Source: a virus
DNA length: 57,545 nt
Virus record (IMG/VR): IMGVR_UViG_3300024243_000020
Span: 1-57,545 of that record
Strand: one strand, 5' to 3'
Shown here one piece after another: positions 30,501 to 38,491 of this stretch. Made by a program: the position numbers and the translations under genes. The number at the start of each line of letters is the position of its first letter. The stretch's first letter is position 1. The notes below the pieces were generated by a model that searched no databases, was not told the origin of the DNA, and saw nothing but the letters and a program-made list of their open reading frames with translations.

Positions 30501-31641
30501 TAAAAAATGTTAAATTACTAATTTGATTGTCAATATTATCACCAGTGTTTACAATTATATTAATTAAATCTTCTGATGATAATGTATTATCATGTGACAA
30601 TAACAATCCAGCATACCCAGATATTAATGGAGTTGAATAACTAGTACCCACCCCAGTTTTCCATGAATCTTGATCGTCATCACACGTTTGAGTTGCATCA
30701 TCACATATATTTATACCTGAACTATTAAATAATTTCCCATGATGTCCAGCCCCACCACTCCAAGTATCACCATATGATTCATGTGGTTTTTTTGTATATG
30801 GATATAGTAATCCTGGGTCTTTACCGTGTGTTACTATATCAACATTTAAACCATAATTGAAATAATTAAGTGTACCAAATCCAAATCTGTCTATAATGTC
30901 AATTCCACTTACAGTGAATGTTATTCCCCAATGTGGAGGATTTACAAAATTACCTAATGGAGTCGGCTCATCAACATCTATGCCAGAATTACCTGCTGAA
31001 TTTACATATAATATACCAGAATCAATTGCATTTGTAACAGCCTCGTGTAATGATATATAAGAAGGGCTTGTCTCACTAATCGTAACCGTATCACTAACCG
31101 ATATTATATCAACGCCATTATCTATTGCATATTGAATAGCTAAATATGTACCTCTATATGAATTTGGAACTTTTAAAAACATAATTTTACAATTTGGACA
31201 TACACCATGTGTACCTTCTTCTGCATTACCAGATGATATTATACCAGCAACAGCAGTTCCATGAAAAAATGTTGGCTCCAAATTATCATTATTCTCACCT
31301 TCTGTAAAGTTCCAACCGTGCGTTCCATTGACACATGGGGCATCACCATTCATGAACTCACTAACAGTCCCACCATCTTCACATATCCATCTATTATTTT
31401 GAAAGCTAGGATGCTCTAAATCAAATCCAGTATCAATAACTGCAATAACAGGTGAATATTCACCAGCACCAAATTCATCTATTGATTGTTTCCATCCAGT
31501 AAGATTAGCATGATTCCTAAGCGAATCAAAATCTTCGTGTGAACATCCACCGTGTCTACACAGACCAGCATCTTCTATGTTATTTAAATACCATTCGTAC
31601 ATAAATAATGAACTACTTATTGTATAATTGTTAATTGGCAT
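24583..31641 (-). CDS. Virion subtilisin with Cys-rich repeat stalk (2352 aa)
   Basis: Residues ~60-380 form a complete S8 protease: Asp70 in AVIDTGFD, His127 in FHGTAVAGI, the oxyanion Asn218 in NSAGNSG and Ser334 in GTSYSTP. No signal peptide precedes it, so it is made in the cytoplasm, consistent with a virion part. Residues ~400-1600 carry many copies of GCTDPxAxNYNPxAxxDDGSC, interspersed with DxDGDGxG calcium-type loops and C-x-G-x-C-x-G-x-A modules. Two inserted modules of the form W-x-G-x-(I/L)-Q-T-L-(D/E)-L-N-(K/Q)-S-Y-C-L are also present. A PKD-like segment (LDFGDGSDIVGEY...KYENSGIYTVSG) and the GDYSLS C-terminus follow. The protease could digest surface protein during adsorption. 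Confidence 0.8.
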   Translation of the reverse strand: MPINNYTISSSLFMYEWYLNNIEDAGLCRHGGCSHEDFDSLRNHANLTGWKQSIDEFGAGEYSPVIAVIDTGFDLEHPSFQNNRWICEDGGTVSEFMNGDAPCVNGTHGWNFTEGENNDNLEPTFFHGTAVAGIISSGNAEEGTHGVCPNCKIMFLKVPNSYRGTYLAIQYAIDNGVDIISVSDTVTISETSPSYISLHEAVTNAIDSGILYVNSAGNSGIDVDEPTPLGNFVNPPHWGITFTVSGIDIIDRFGFGTLNYFNYGLNVDIVTHGKDPGLLYPYTKKPHESYGDTWSGGAGHHGKLFNSSGINICDDATQTCDDDQDSWKTGVGTSYSTPLISGYAGLLLSHDNTLSSEDLINIIVNTGDNIDNQISNLTFFNSQDEITPDMLPPKANFYAGVSSLYNNVVIYGCMDESALNYNPSATIDDGSCIYENEEIIEVYGCMNPLACNYNFNANINQGCIMQVEYCYDNDGDGLGDSNNSQAFCPNDVPDNYVLNCVDLDDECFSNIFDCTGTCNGDATINECGCVGGSTGLSETWCYGCTDSGAINYDPTAIINNGTCEYAMFYIQTIMFNSFVSTDLINDVLDIQYFSNSDIMTYAHLFTTNESSAYSNGEWSGDIQTLDLNKSYCLLLPDTSIQYSYPDLNILSPNTCAHVGCQDETACNYDNDNTSPCDNCCTYPITYYEDLDGDGLGNPDIFQEYCPGTQPENYILNNGDVDDSCTSNTYDCAGICDGEAFVNECGCVGGLTTLPETFCYGCTDPLAMNYNQYAEIDDDSCTYLVYGCMDETACNYNPEATQDGGNCTYQAEYCYDEDGDGYGAGDPQMFCPSDVPIGFVSNCDDPDDTCFDGFVVDCAGECNGSAFETECGCVGGTTGLVVNFCYGCMEVDADNYDPAFDDIYTINTGCIYYGCTDPNANNYDPIATDNDGSCTYTIYGCTNPEANNYNPDADVDDGSCVIFGCTDPLALNYNENATHDDGNCEYFDQCPNSISCINNAECSGLFEFNERDGEPIGFEFCNDDGCCEFISNEDGFGCTDVGACNYSDTAIYDNDSCVYTTRYCADVDGDGFGDASTEMFVCPGEQPDNYIQNCDDVDDSCISNEFDCAGICDGEAIISECGCIGGNTGLTENWCYGCTNELANNYDPNATIDNGMCVFGEPHIITISFNYFPGSNATADVMNPEYFVSPQLLTLGTQISTLGLATMYTVNGWVGSLQTLELNQSYCLHLPDISIVYTYEGHEVLNHDQCLHYGCTDPDAINYCQACDTDNGSCEYEYCDDPLACNFVLNPEHVNNDLCEYPVYFYYDGDGDGIPCDPLLVDSSIENPLIICNASPDTIPINYVYVEDITSYDNFETNCNCQSNIIDDCGICDGGNANKDCNGDCFGTAFIDDCDACVSGNTGLVENYLDVGCGCNQPPEQMYYLDLDGDGIGGDFGVLFCPGTEPVNWVLITGDEFPECITNDPDCFGTCAGDAFIDSCGNCVEGLTGQLENYALDCNNDCFGQAYLDNCGICIGGNTGNNEPCVQDCLDVWGGDAEIDVCGICDGPGDIYECGCTDILPGYCDCDGHWLDDCGDCNGNNFLDVDCSGTCHGDAYLSDCGCVSGTTGLDEDFCYGCTDETACNYDVIFTIDDESCEYPDCNDECYGGAIIDECGVCDGDGAIYECGCNDIPDGDCDCEGSVLDECDICGGDGSTCVGGCTNPTAINYNPDATWDDGSCTYSQEPTLGCTDPRATNYDIYSTVDIGTCVYNFDIDDCCNIQLLSTNSVVFEQCNRDTRVALGTFSFDDQQDNYQAIYAQTVFKNILEEYTFISDELIQNSINYVNIHPEDLYDFTILMKPIPSTILNEFDDMTISNIQSATSVDRYYDNKISLVEYDITSAPVEITFLVGALFPLIPIFDEITALDSIYAYLINNHIELTDFKLFMVNLDFGDGSDIVGEYNDPSNYIEMGLSNPTAEITHKYENSGIYTVSGLIMGVHRFITQGSQYRITFAKNFKVKININDNDLKLNNEFTEFGGLDYLFIPYGTPHNNITNVILGGISQQSTYYKSVEDVAKYGENLSKFEDIYDNTKLIKSLEALSNMNYNKKSKTLLNYKGELLSQRFNNINNGNISTVQLYDFENNNQLDPETAIGYFVGELLPSGDLDITQPVYLIHTGEYNELGELGESFGQFDVHQSSLYVDKIYNMWELLGFTDEELDNPNNIRYWKNIIPDTYTVVNRNGIINNDIDIESNQNWHGEYYYPVLPKINQFGNFDETLGLQQINDVENIPFGSANRQWDGEDLDSIITNKIDSTHFIFNLYFDEFENNFVEDSSGNENVGVIIGDYSLSISDGIVDKNGDMKEPIIGKDEKVL

Positions 31642-31643
31642 AA

Positions 31644-31964
31644 TTAAATTCTAAAGTCCCATGCTTTCCAAGCATCATAATATAAAAAACACGATGTTTC
31701 TGCATATTCACAACTACTATCATCCTCTGTTGCTGTTGGATCATAGTTTTCCGCTTCAGGATCAGTACATCCAAATATTTCATAAATACAGCAATCATTA
31801 CATAATATATTAGCATCTTCATTATAATTTAACGCCTCAGGATCAGTACACCCTACAGTATCATATTCACAACTACCATTATCTAATGTTGCGTCTGGAT
31901 TATAATTATTAGCTTCAGGATCAGTACATCCTGGTATTTCTTGATCTCTATTATTAACTGGCAT
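31644..31964 (-). CDS. Small Cys-rich repeat protein (106 aa)
   Basis: The protein starts MPVNNRDQEI and consists of three repeats (GCTDPEANNYNPDATLDNGS, GCTDPEALNYNEDANILC, GCTDPEAENYDPTATEDDSS) plus a short tail YYDAWKAWDF. Its N-terminus resembles MPINN of the subtilisin protein encoded 3 bases downstream. It may be a free stalk unit or a remnant of a shortened paralogue. There is no signal peptide and no frame disruption. Confidence 0.7.
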   Translation of the reverse strand: MPVNNRDQEIPGCTDPEANNYNPDATLDNGSCEYDTVGCTDPEALNYNEDANILCNDCCIYEIFGCTDPEAENYDPTATEDDSSCEYAETSCFLYYDAWKAWDFRI

Positions 31965-31969
31965 TTTAT

Positions 31970-34111
31970 TTAAATTTTATATCCTCTTGCTCTTAATAAG
32001 TTTGTTCTTGAAATAAATTCAACTTTACATTTTGATCCATATCCTGAATTAGCAACTACGTTACCATTTTCATCGATATGCCCCATCCAAAATTCTGGTG
32101 AAGTTTCGTATCCTTCGAAAAGATTACCACCCTCAATCACACCAAATGGATTGAACGTTGCTACAACATAATACCATTCTGATAAATCAACTGGTATTCT
32201 TGTGTAATTAAACATATAGTCTGGATTTTGTTCTAATGCTGGTAAACTTCCAGCTGTAGTCAATCTTGGCATATCAGGTAATCCAAAATGTGAATCTAAT
32301 AAATTGCCATCAATATCTCGAACCACTAATCTAATAAATCTTTCATTATTTTTATTTTGAAATAAATCATCAATTGGTAATTCTAACTCAGATTCATCTC
32401 TACATGTTCCATCTTCAACATTAAGTAATAAATCATCTTTATTCACAGTATATGTTTCCAACATAAAGCCTTTTGGATTTAAATCACGTAGTGGATTTCC
32501 AAAATTCAATATTGTTCCTCGACCTGTTTTATCTTTAAATCTTATCCACGTTGTAAATGTAAATCCATTCACTAAATATGACGGTCCTACCAATCCATCA
32601 GTATTACACACTTCTTCTTCAAATTTATTGATATCAATATCTCTATTTCTAACAATAACAAATTGATTTAAGTCTCTAATCTTTAAATATCCATCAGTCT
32701 TATTTACGTATTCTGGGCGTGAATCATCAATGTTGACAATAGAGTCACCTATATCAGTTAAGTGTCCGTCTAGGGTACTCCTCAGCGATTCTAGGGTCAA
32801 TCCTGACTGATCTGTACCATCAGCATGTCTATCTAATCGAGTTATATTACCATCCAACTCATTTGCAACAACATCACTATCATCAGAAAACTCATCTTGG
32901 TTTTCTTGTATGTCACTTTCCCACGTATCATTTATTGAATCATCATTTGAATCAAATGTATAATCTGGTATGTCACCTTTCAATGCTGATATCTCAGCAA
33001 ACAAATTTATAATTCTTTGCTTTCTTGTTATCTGATTAGATGTTAATTCGTGAATATTAATATCTAATATGTTTCTAGCTTTGAATGGATCAATCACCGT
33101 TTTAGTTTTATCTACTTGTAGAAACTGACTAACATTTAACGGATTCACTATGCTATCATCAAATACACCATCCTGCCCAATAAATACACCTCGTGATTCA
33201 CCACCATCTATAGCTTGTAATCCCGTAATAATGTAATATGAATAATCTAATTTTCTAACTGCAAAGTGAACGTTTATATGATCTTTTATATCGTTTAAAC
33301 TGGTCCATCCTGAAAATGGCTCACCTGTTTCAATATCGATAAAGCCTTCTGTAATCATAGTTATTATATTCATATCTTCTGAACTAGCATCTATGTCTTT
33401 TTTATATAACACTAACGTATCAGTATTTTCAACTCCAGATTGTACTTTACCACCTTTAATTGTTTTTTGACTTGCTTTTAAATCTATCTCATAATTAATA
33501 CTATTATTATCAGCATCTATTCCAGTTCCACTAATTAATAATTCAGATATTTTATCAGCTATATATTCTTTTATTATATTTACTTTTGTTTTAGTTTCAT
33601 ATTCACATGTATTGTCATCAGCAGTGGCATTTAAATTATAATTCAACGCTTCAGAATCGGTACATCCAAACACATTATATACACACGCTCCACTATCTTG
33701 AGTAGCCCCTGGATTATAGTTCAACGCAGCTGAGTCTGTACATCCAATCTGCAAATCACACTCTAAGCCAACTATTTCTTCAGTATATAATCCAGTATAT
33801 GAAAATACAGCATCATTTAATGTTTTTAAACAATATGTTGTATTTAATTCAAGCTCTGTTAATGTACCAAACCACTGACCAAATAATGGTCCAGGATATT
33901 CCGAAAATAAAACAGCATCTTTTAGAATTGAATTTTCTATGAGACCTGGAATAGTATTGTTATTAAATACATCACCAATTCCACTGTTACCAATAAATGA
34001 TTGAAATCGAATCTCTCTCCAATTAATACAACTACCATCATCGTTCGTAGCTTCTGGATTATAATTTGTTGAATTTTCATTTGTACATCCTAATATTGTA
34101 AAATCACCCAT
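31970..34111 (-). CDS. Virion protein with Cys-rich repeats and LamG-like end (713 aa)
   Basis: The N-terminal ~190 residues carry three repeats (GCTNENSTNYNPEATNDDGS and two relatives) around one module of the W-x-G-x-L-x-x-L-E-L-N-x-x-Y-C-L type. The same module occurs twice in the subtilisin protein. The C-terminal ~250 residues contain a LamG-like beta sandwich (VNGFTFTTWIRFKDKTGRG, then TILNFGNPL, and LSEWYYVVATFNP). It is probably a tail-tip or adhesin component carrying a glycan- or polymer-binding domain. Its gene follows the DNRLRE-like protein gene with a 10-base gap in the same late unit. Confidence 0.68.
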   Translation of the reverse strand: MGDFTILGCTNENSTNYNPEATNDDGSCINWREIRFQSFIGNSGIGDVFNNNTIPGLIENSILKDAVLFSEYPGPLFGQWFGTLTELELNTTYCLKTLNDAVFSYTGLYTEEIVGLECDLQIGCTDSAALNYNPGATQDSGACVYNVFGCTDSEALNYNLNATADDNTCEYETKTKVNIIKEYIADKISELLISGTGIDADNNSINYEIDLKASQKTIKGGKVQSGVENTDTLVLYKKDIDASSEDMNIITMITEGFIDIETGEPFSGWTSLNDIKDHINVHFAVRKLDYSYYIITGLQAIDGGESRGVFIGQDGVFDDSIVNPLNVSQFLQVDKTKTVIDPFKARNILDINIHELTSNQITRKQRIINLFAEISALKGDIPDYTFDSNDDSINDTWESDIQENQDEFSDDSDVVANELDGNITRLDRHADGTDQSGLTLESLRSTLDGHLTDIGDSIVNIDDSRPEYVNKTDGYLKIRDLNQFVIVRNRDIDINKFEEEVCNTDGLVGPSYLVNGFTFTTWIRFKDKTGRGTILNFGNPLRDLNPKGFMLETYTVNKDDLLLNVEDGTCRDESELELPIDDLFQNKNNERFIRLVVRDIDGNLLDSHFGLPDMPRLTTAGSLPALEQNPDYMFNYTRIPVDLSEWYYVVATFNPFGVIEGGNLFEGYETSPEFWMGHIDENGNVVANSGYGSKCKVEFISRTNLLRARGYKI

Positions 34112-34121
34112 TTAAAACTCC

Positions 34122-35246
34122 TTATTCCACAACATCAAATTCAAAATTCGAATCAAATATTTGCTGTTGCCCATTATCATATTTCAATTTATATAATATT
34201 TTATATTTTCTATTTGGGTATAATCCATTCATCCATTGAATGAAATAATTACTAGTTGAATCACAACTCAATTTAGTATAGCTATCTGAAAATGGTACAA
34301 CATTCTCACCCGTTGCAACATCTACGATTGAATATGATCCACTACCCTCTGGAATATATGAACCACTTATTGTATATATACTTCTAGAAAATGTTTTATT
34401 TACATATCTTTCACGAGTACCAATTCTAAATTTAACTTTATCAGTAGTTCTATATTTTGGTTGTAAATTCTTTGCATATATAATATTATCAGCTGATCCA
34501 GTAACATCAATTTGTAACAATGATCCAGTATTATCACCAGTACAAGCAACATGATCATCCCATCTCATTTCAAGTCTAGGTGAATATATTGTGTGTGTAT
34601 TTTTTGAAAAGAAATTCAATTTACCAAATGTTACATCATCTGTTTCTTGACTACCACTATACTTTAATAGTAATCCATAATTAGAAAATGTGCTATTTCG
34701 CCACCCATTAACCATACTAGTAATATCCATTTCAATGTCTGGAGACTCATATGAAAATGATTGAGATGATTCATAGCTTTGAGTTAAATTTAACGCTCCA
34801 CCTGGAGTATCCCACGCCGTATCCAATGTATATACATTATCACTGCTTGTTCTGTTTATCCAACTTACCTTTCGTTTTAAATTTGGTTCTTGCCCAAACT
34901 TTCCAATACCTTCATCCCATGATTGTGTAACTGGATTAGCTGTTAGTGTATATGCACTTGACATATCAGAATTTCCACTTGCTTCATATAATCGCAAAAA
35001 ATAACGTTGATTAGTTACAGCACTACCTGATAATGTGGTAGCATCTGTGACAGCATTATCTATTTCAGTTTTATCAAACTGAAGCAAAACTCGTGTTGGA
35101 TAATCAAATGCTTTATTCCAAAATACTTTTTTTAATTCTAATATTTCATCACCACCAAAGTTTTTTTCTTTTTCTGATTCACCAGTTATATGATTTGATC
35201 CACTTGAAATCCATGAATCTTTAGTTGGATACATTGCATATATCAT
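34122..35246 (-). CDS. Virion protein with DNRLRE/CBM96-like domain (374 aa)
   Basis: The N-terminal ~220 residues fit a DNRLRE-type beta sandwich: YPTKDSWISSGS at the start, NFGGDEILELKK, RVLLQFD, the VTQSWDEG that often follows, and MDITSMVNGW. Such domains act in attachment to polysaccharide or as structural units in extracellular proteins. The C-terminal part has a second beta domain (RKYKILYKLKYDNGQQQIFD). The start overlaps the gp6-like stop by one base (TAATG), indicating translational coupling with the baseplate genes. Confidence 0.62.
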   Translation of the reverse strand: MIYAMYPTKDSWISSGSNHITGESEKEKNFGGDEILELKKVFWNKAFDYPTRVLLQFDKTEIDNAVTDATTLSGSAVTNQRYFLRLYEASGNSDMSSAYTLTANPVTQSWDEGIGKFGQEPNLKRKVSWINRTSSDNVYTLDTAWDTPGGALNLTQSYESSQSFSYESPDIEMDITSMVNGWRNSTFSNYGLLLKYSGSQETDDVTFGKLNFFSKNTHTIYSPRLEMRWDDHVACTGDNTGSLLQIDVTGSADNIIYAKNLQPKYRTTDKVKFRIGTRERYVNKTFSRSIYTISGSYIPEGSGSYSIVDVATGENVVPFSDSYTKLSCDSTSNYFIQWMNGLYPNRKYKILYKLKYDNGQQQIFDSNFEFDVVE

Positions 35247-37156
35247 TATCTAACCACCCCCTTTACATTTTCATTTGATTTTTTAAGTTCAAATGTTGAT
35301 GGTGTTATTGATGGTAAAATCACACCATTAATAGTTGCAGAATTAAAATCATATTGCCATCCATATCCAGCAGTTCCAGCACCACCACTTTGATTATTGA
35401 CATTATAATCAAATAAGCCATTACCAAATATTGGTGTGCCATCTGTGCTATTATAATCTACTTGTTGTGTGACTGTAACATAATTAACTGATCGAACACC
35501 ATCTATTCCAGCTAATTCATATTCTAAATCTTTTATATAAATTGGTTGATGGAATTGCATTTTACTAATATCAAAGAATTCTTTTATTTTATTAATACAT
35601 CTGATTTTAACATCTTTTTTATTTGCTGATCTATGTGAAGTTACATCAAACACCACACCAAAATTAACAACCTTACCATTTGTGATTGATATTTCATCAG
35701 TCAATATTCTAAACTCATTTAAATAATTAGATAAGTTATTAAATATCAAATCTGGAGTATTTGTTAATGCTTTATCTTTATCATATGATAAAGTATATAT
35801 TGCAATTATATGTGAATTATCCGTATCTCGATCTACTATTGTTTTCGCAATATTTCCAAATTTAGCAGGCATTCCCATTATCCGTGCTTCATAATCTTCT
35901 TTAGTCACACATCTATTTTGAGATGCAAAAAATGCTAATGAATTATGTCTTATACTTTCAATATCTTCAGAACCAGCTCCACCAACTGCTGGTGACACAT
36001 TTGTAACTGATATTGAATTATTACCAGAATCATTTGTTATTAAATCACCACTTGGAACATTACTTAAAATACCACCACCGATTCTATATGTCACAGTTAG
36101 TGTAGTAGATGATGGTGCTTCACCCAACGTCATTGATTTCTCATTTAATAATGGATCAATCGTATCATCATAAGAATCTGATTCACCAGGAATGACAATA
36201 CCAACTTGCTCCAATTGTATAAATCCATCATCGATTGATGTATCTGATGGTCTTAGTACACCATTACCAAATATTAAAGATGTATTATCATCATTGTCAA
36301 CCAATACAACAAATCGTTTTTTAGTTTTAACATATTCTAATGTATATGGGATTGGAACATTCACAACATTACCATCAGCATCTATATATGCATTTGCTCT
36401 ACTATAATCAACTGAATAGTGTTTTTCAACTGGTAATTTATCTTGTGCTAAATATTTAGTTTCTCTCCATGTATTATTTTGTGAATCAACTACTGATATA
36501 ATATCAATGACATTCGTATCAGCTAAAGTTATTTTATAAAATTTACTTGGTTGTCCAACTATAAATGTAGCCGTTTTAGTTTCACCAGAAATAGCTTTTA
36601 CCTTTCTCTCAAATGTAAATTGAGATACCACATTAGTATTTGCATCCCACGCAGATTGAACAGGAGCTACATCATTTGATGAACTCATTGTAAAATCCAC
36701 AACCTCAAGTGTTTCAAAAATAATTGAAGAATCTACTGTTGACGTTATTTTCATTCCTTTATCGATTGTTGTTGCTTGAGAATATGTTGGTACAATATTA
36801 TTCATATCCGTTGTATTAGAATCAATAGTTTGTTTAACAGTTAAATCAACATATGCTGGTGTTATTGGCTTATGTCTATAACCCAGCATAGTTGCAATAT
36901 TAATAACATTCTTCTTTTCTCTTGCAAGTGGTGCTAACATTTCTTTATATTGTTGATCTATATAAAATGATAATACGTCACCAACATATGCTGACATTTC
37001 CATTAGCATCATACCTGGTGATGAGTCATTAAAATCTTTATATGAATTTGGGAAATAGGATTTAGCATAATCAATTAATTTAGCTTTTAATCCAATAAAA
37101 TCCTTATTTATATAATCAACATTTGATTGTTTATATTCTCGTTCTGGACTTGGCAT
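35246..37156 (-). CDS. Baseplate wedge protein gp6-like
   Basis: The 636-residue protein starts with the conserved gp6 N-terminus: DYINKDFIGLKAKLIDYAKS, then YFPNSYKDFNDSSPGMMLME and YVGDVLSFYIDQQYKE. A baseplate_J-like C-terminal part follows (NVSPAVGGAGSEDIESIRHN, then DYEARIMGMPAKFGNIAK, LAGIDGVRSVNYV). gp6 dimers build the inner ring of the contractile-tail baseplate wedge. The length equals T4 gp6 within a few percent. The gp25 gene lies 12 bases upstream, the usual arrangement in T4-like phages. Confidence 0.9.
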   Translation of the reverse strand: MPSPEREYKQSNVDYINKDFIGLKAKLIDYAKSYFPNSYKDFNDSSPGMMLMEMSAYVGDVLSFYIDQQYKEMLAPLAREKKNVINIATMLGYRHKPITPAYVDLTVKQTIDSNTTDMNNIVPTYSQATTIDKGMKITSTVDSSIIFETLEVVDFTMSSSNDVAPVQSAWDANTNVVSQFTFERKVKAISGETKTATFIVGQPSKFYKITLADTNVIDIISVVDSQNNTWRETKYLAQDKLPVEKHYSVDYSRANAYIDADGNVVNVPIPYTLEYVKTKKRFVVLVDNDDNTSLIFGNGVLRPSDTSIDDGFIQLEQVGIVIPGESDSYDDTIDPLLNEKSMTLGEAPSSTTLTVTYRIGGGILSNVPSGDLITNDSGNNSISVTNVSPAVGGAGSEDIESIRHNSLAFFASQNRCVTKEDYEARIMGMPAKFGNIAKTIVDRDTDNSHIIAIYTLSYDKDKALTNTPDLIFNNLSNYLNEFRILTDEISITNGKVVNFGVVFDVTSHRSANKKDVKIRCINKIKEFFDISKMQFHQPIYIKDLEYELAGIDGVRSVNYVTVTQQVDYNSTDGTPIFGNGLFDYNVNNQSGGAGTAGYGWQYDFNSATINGVILPSITPSTFELKKSNENVKGVVR

Positions 37157-37168
37157 CTATGTTCTCCG

Positions 37169-37600
37169 TTACACAGTTACGTTAATTGAATTTAACGTAT
37201 TTGGGTCTTTATTTATTTTAAATTGCATTTCAATATTGAATACATTAGCATCATTATTCTTACCAACTACAATATTCAGTGATAATATGCTAACGAATGG
37301 TAGCCAAAACTTAATTGTGCTAGTCAATTCATCTCTAATGATCAATTGTAATTCATCTGTTATTTGTTCAAACAAGAAGCTATGTAAATTTGTACCAAAT
37401 GTTGGTCTATATAAACGTTCACCTTGATTTGTTCTCAATAAATTAGATATGTTATTTTTAACTGCATCAATTGTATTATCAGTAGATGCAAAATATCCTT
37501 CAACTCCAGTTGATTTTCTAAATGGTAAATCAATACCAATGAATACGTTGTCATCTCTATCATTTATATATGGTTTTTTTGTTAAATCAATTATAGCCAA
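37169..37600 (-). CDS. Baseplate wedge protein gp25-like
   Basis: The 143-residue protein is of the GPW/gp25 family. It has LPFRKSTGVEGYFASTDN, then AVKNNISNLLRTNQGERLYR, with the T-x-x-G-E-R-x-(Y/M)-R-P-x-(F/Y)-G-(T/S) signature complete (NQGERLYRPTFGTNLHSFLF). It connects the baseplate inner ring to the tail sheath. Length and domain coverage are full. Confidence 0.92.
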   Translation of the reverse strand: MAIIDLTKKPYINDRDDNVFIGIDLPFRKSTGVEGYFASTDNTIDAVKNNISNLLRTNQGERLYRPTFGTNLHSFLFEQITDELQLIIRDELTSTIKFWLPFVSILSLNIVVGKNNDANVFNIEMQFKINKDPNTLNSINVTV

Positions 37601-37602
37601 TT

Positions 37603-38067
37603 TTATTCTCCAACTACATTTTCTTTTAATAATTTCACTTTTGTATTACTTTCATTTGTCTCATTTGAGACTGAATTTCTTCCTATATAAGCATGTCCAG
37701 TTGATTTCAATGCACCACCCTGTCCACCTTTTTTATTTAATTTTAACTTATCAAGTTTAGCACCCTTTTTTCCAGTAGCTGGTATAATCGGACCACCACC
37801 AGCAGCCGTTGCTACCGTTGGTTGCACATCAGCAAACAATGGCGCTGTAGTTTTTATCTCTTCTACTTCCAATATGGCTTTCATTTCAGTAATTGTAAAC
37901 GTTTGTTTTGTTAAAAATTCAATAAATGCTTTCGACATATCTGATGATAGTGATTTAAAAACTTTACGTTGATCATCTGTCAACTCTCCTACTGCATTAT
38001 TAACAAATGCAGAATATATGTCATTACCTAGACCCAACTTTAAACTTTCGTTTTTGCTTAACAGCAT
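37603..38067 (-). CDS. Hypothetical virion-region protein (154 aa)
   Basis: The protein has an N-terminal helical part (LSKNESLKLGLGNDIYSAFV) and a Gly/Lys-rich C-terminal half (GKKGAKLDKLKLNKKGGQGG). The gene overlaps the upstream 150-residue gene by 44 bases and ends 3 bases before gp25. I do not recognise a family. Its place between the spike and gp25 genes suggests a baseplate or tail chaperone role. Confidence 0.55.
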   Translation of the reverse strand: MLLSKNESLKLGLGNDIYSAFVNNAVGELTDDQRKVFKSLSSDMSKAFIEFLTKQTFTITEMKAILEVEEIKTTAPLFADVQPTVATAAGGGPIIPATGKKGAKLDKLKLNKKGGQGGALKSTGHAYIGRNSVSNETNESNTKVKLLKENVVGE

Positions 38068-38476
38068 CTAATACTGGTTTATGGTTTTTATAAATATTTT
38101 TCATTACCGCCTGAACCTCTGGTGATGCTTTTTGGAACTCAGCCACCTCATCAATAACTTGAACCTCACCATCTTTAAGTAGTGGCTCACCTATTGCCGA
38201 TTCGGCTGTTTCATTTAAAATTTTATTTAATACTGAATTTTTAGAAAACTCTTGTTGAATATATTTCACATCATCTTGTCGTGCTTGTGACGGTATATAT
38301 GGAACTTTGGGTTTTATTTTTTCTTGTATTATTGTAGGTTTTGTTTGTTCAAATAATGGAGTCTTTGTTGATGCCAATTCAATCTCTTCTCTAATTATTT
38401 TTCTCATTGTTGTTTCTGTAAGAGCTGATTGTTGCATTGCCTCTTTAATCAATTCTAATAATCTACGTACTTTCAT
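38024..38476 (-). CDS. Hypothetical helical protein (150 aa)
   Basis: The protein starts MKVRRLLELIKEAM and has TMRKIIREEIELA, a short basic-acidic helix pair that begins several small T4-like virion proteins. The remainder is helical, with low-complexity Pro/Lys patches (KPKVPYIPSQ). It overlaps the next gene by 44 bases in another frame. No domain is recognised. Confidence 0.55.
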   Translation of the reverse strand: MKVRRLLELIKEAMQQSALTETTMRKIIREEIELASTKTPLFEQTKPTIIQEKIKPKVPYIPSQARQDDVKYIQQEFSKNSVLNKILNETAESAIGEPLLKDGEVQVIDEVAEFQKASPEVQAVMKNIYKNHKPVLDAVKQKRKFKVGSR

Positions 38477-38491
38477 ATTATGTCCTTTGTT

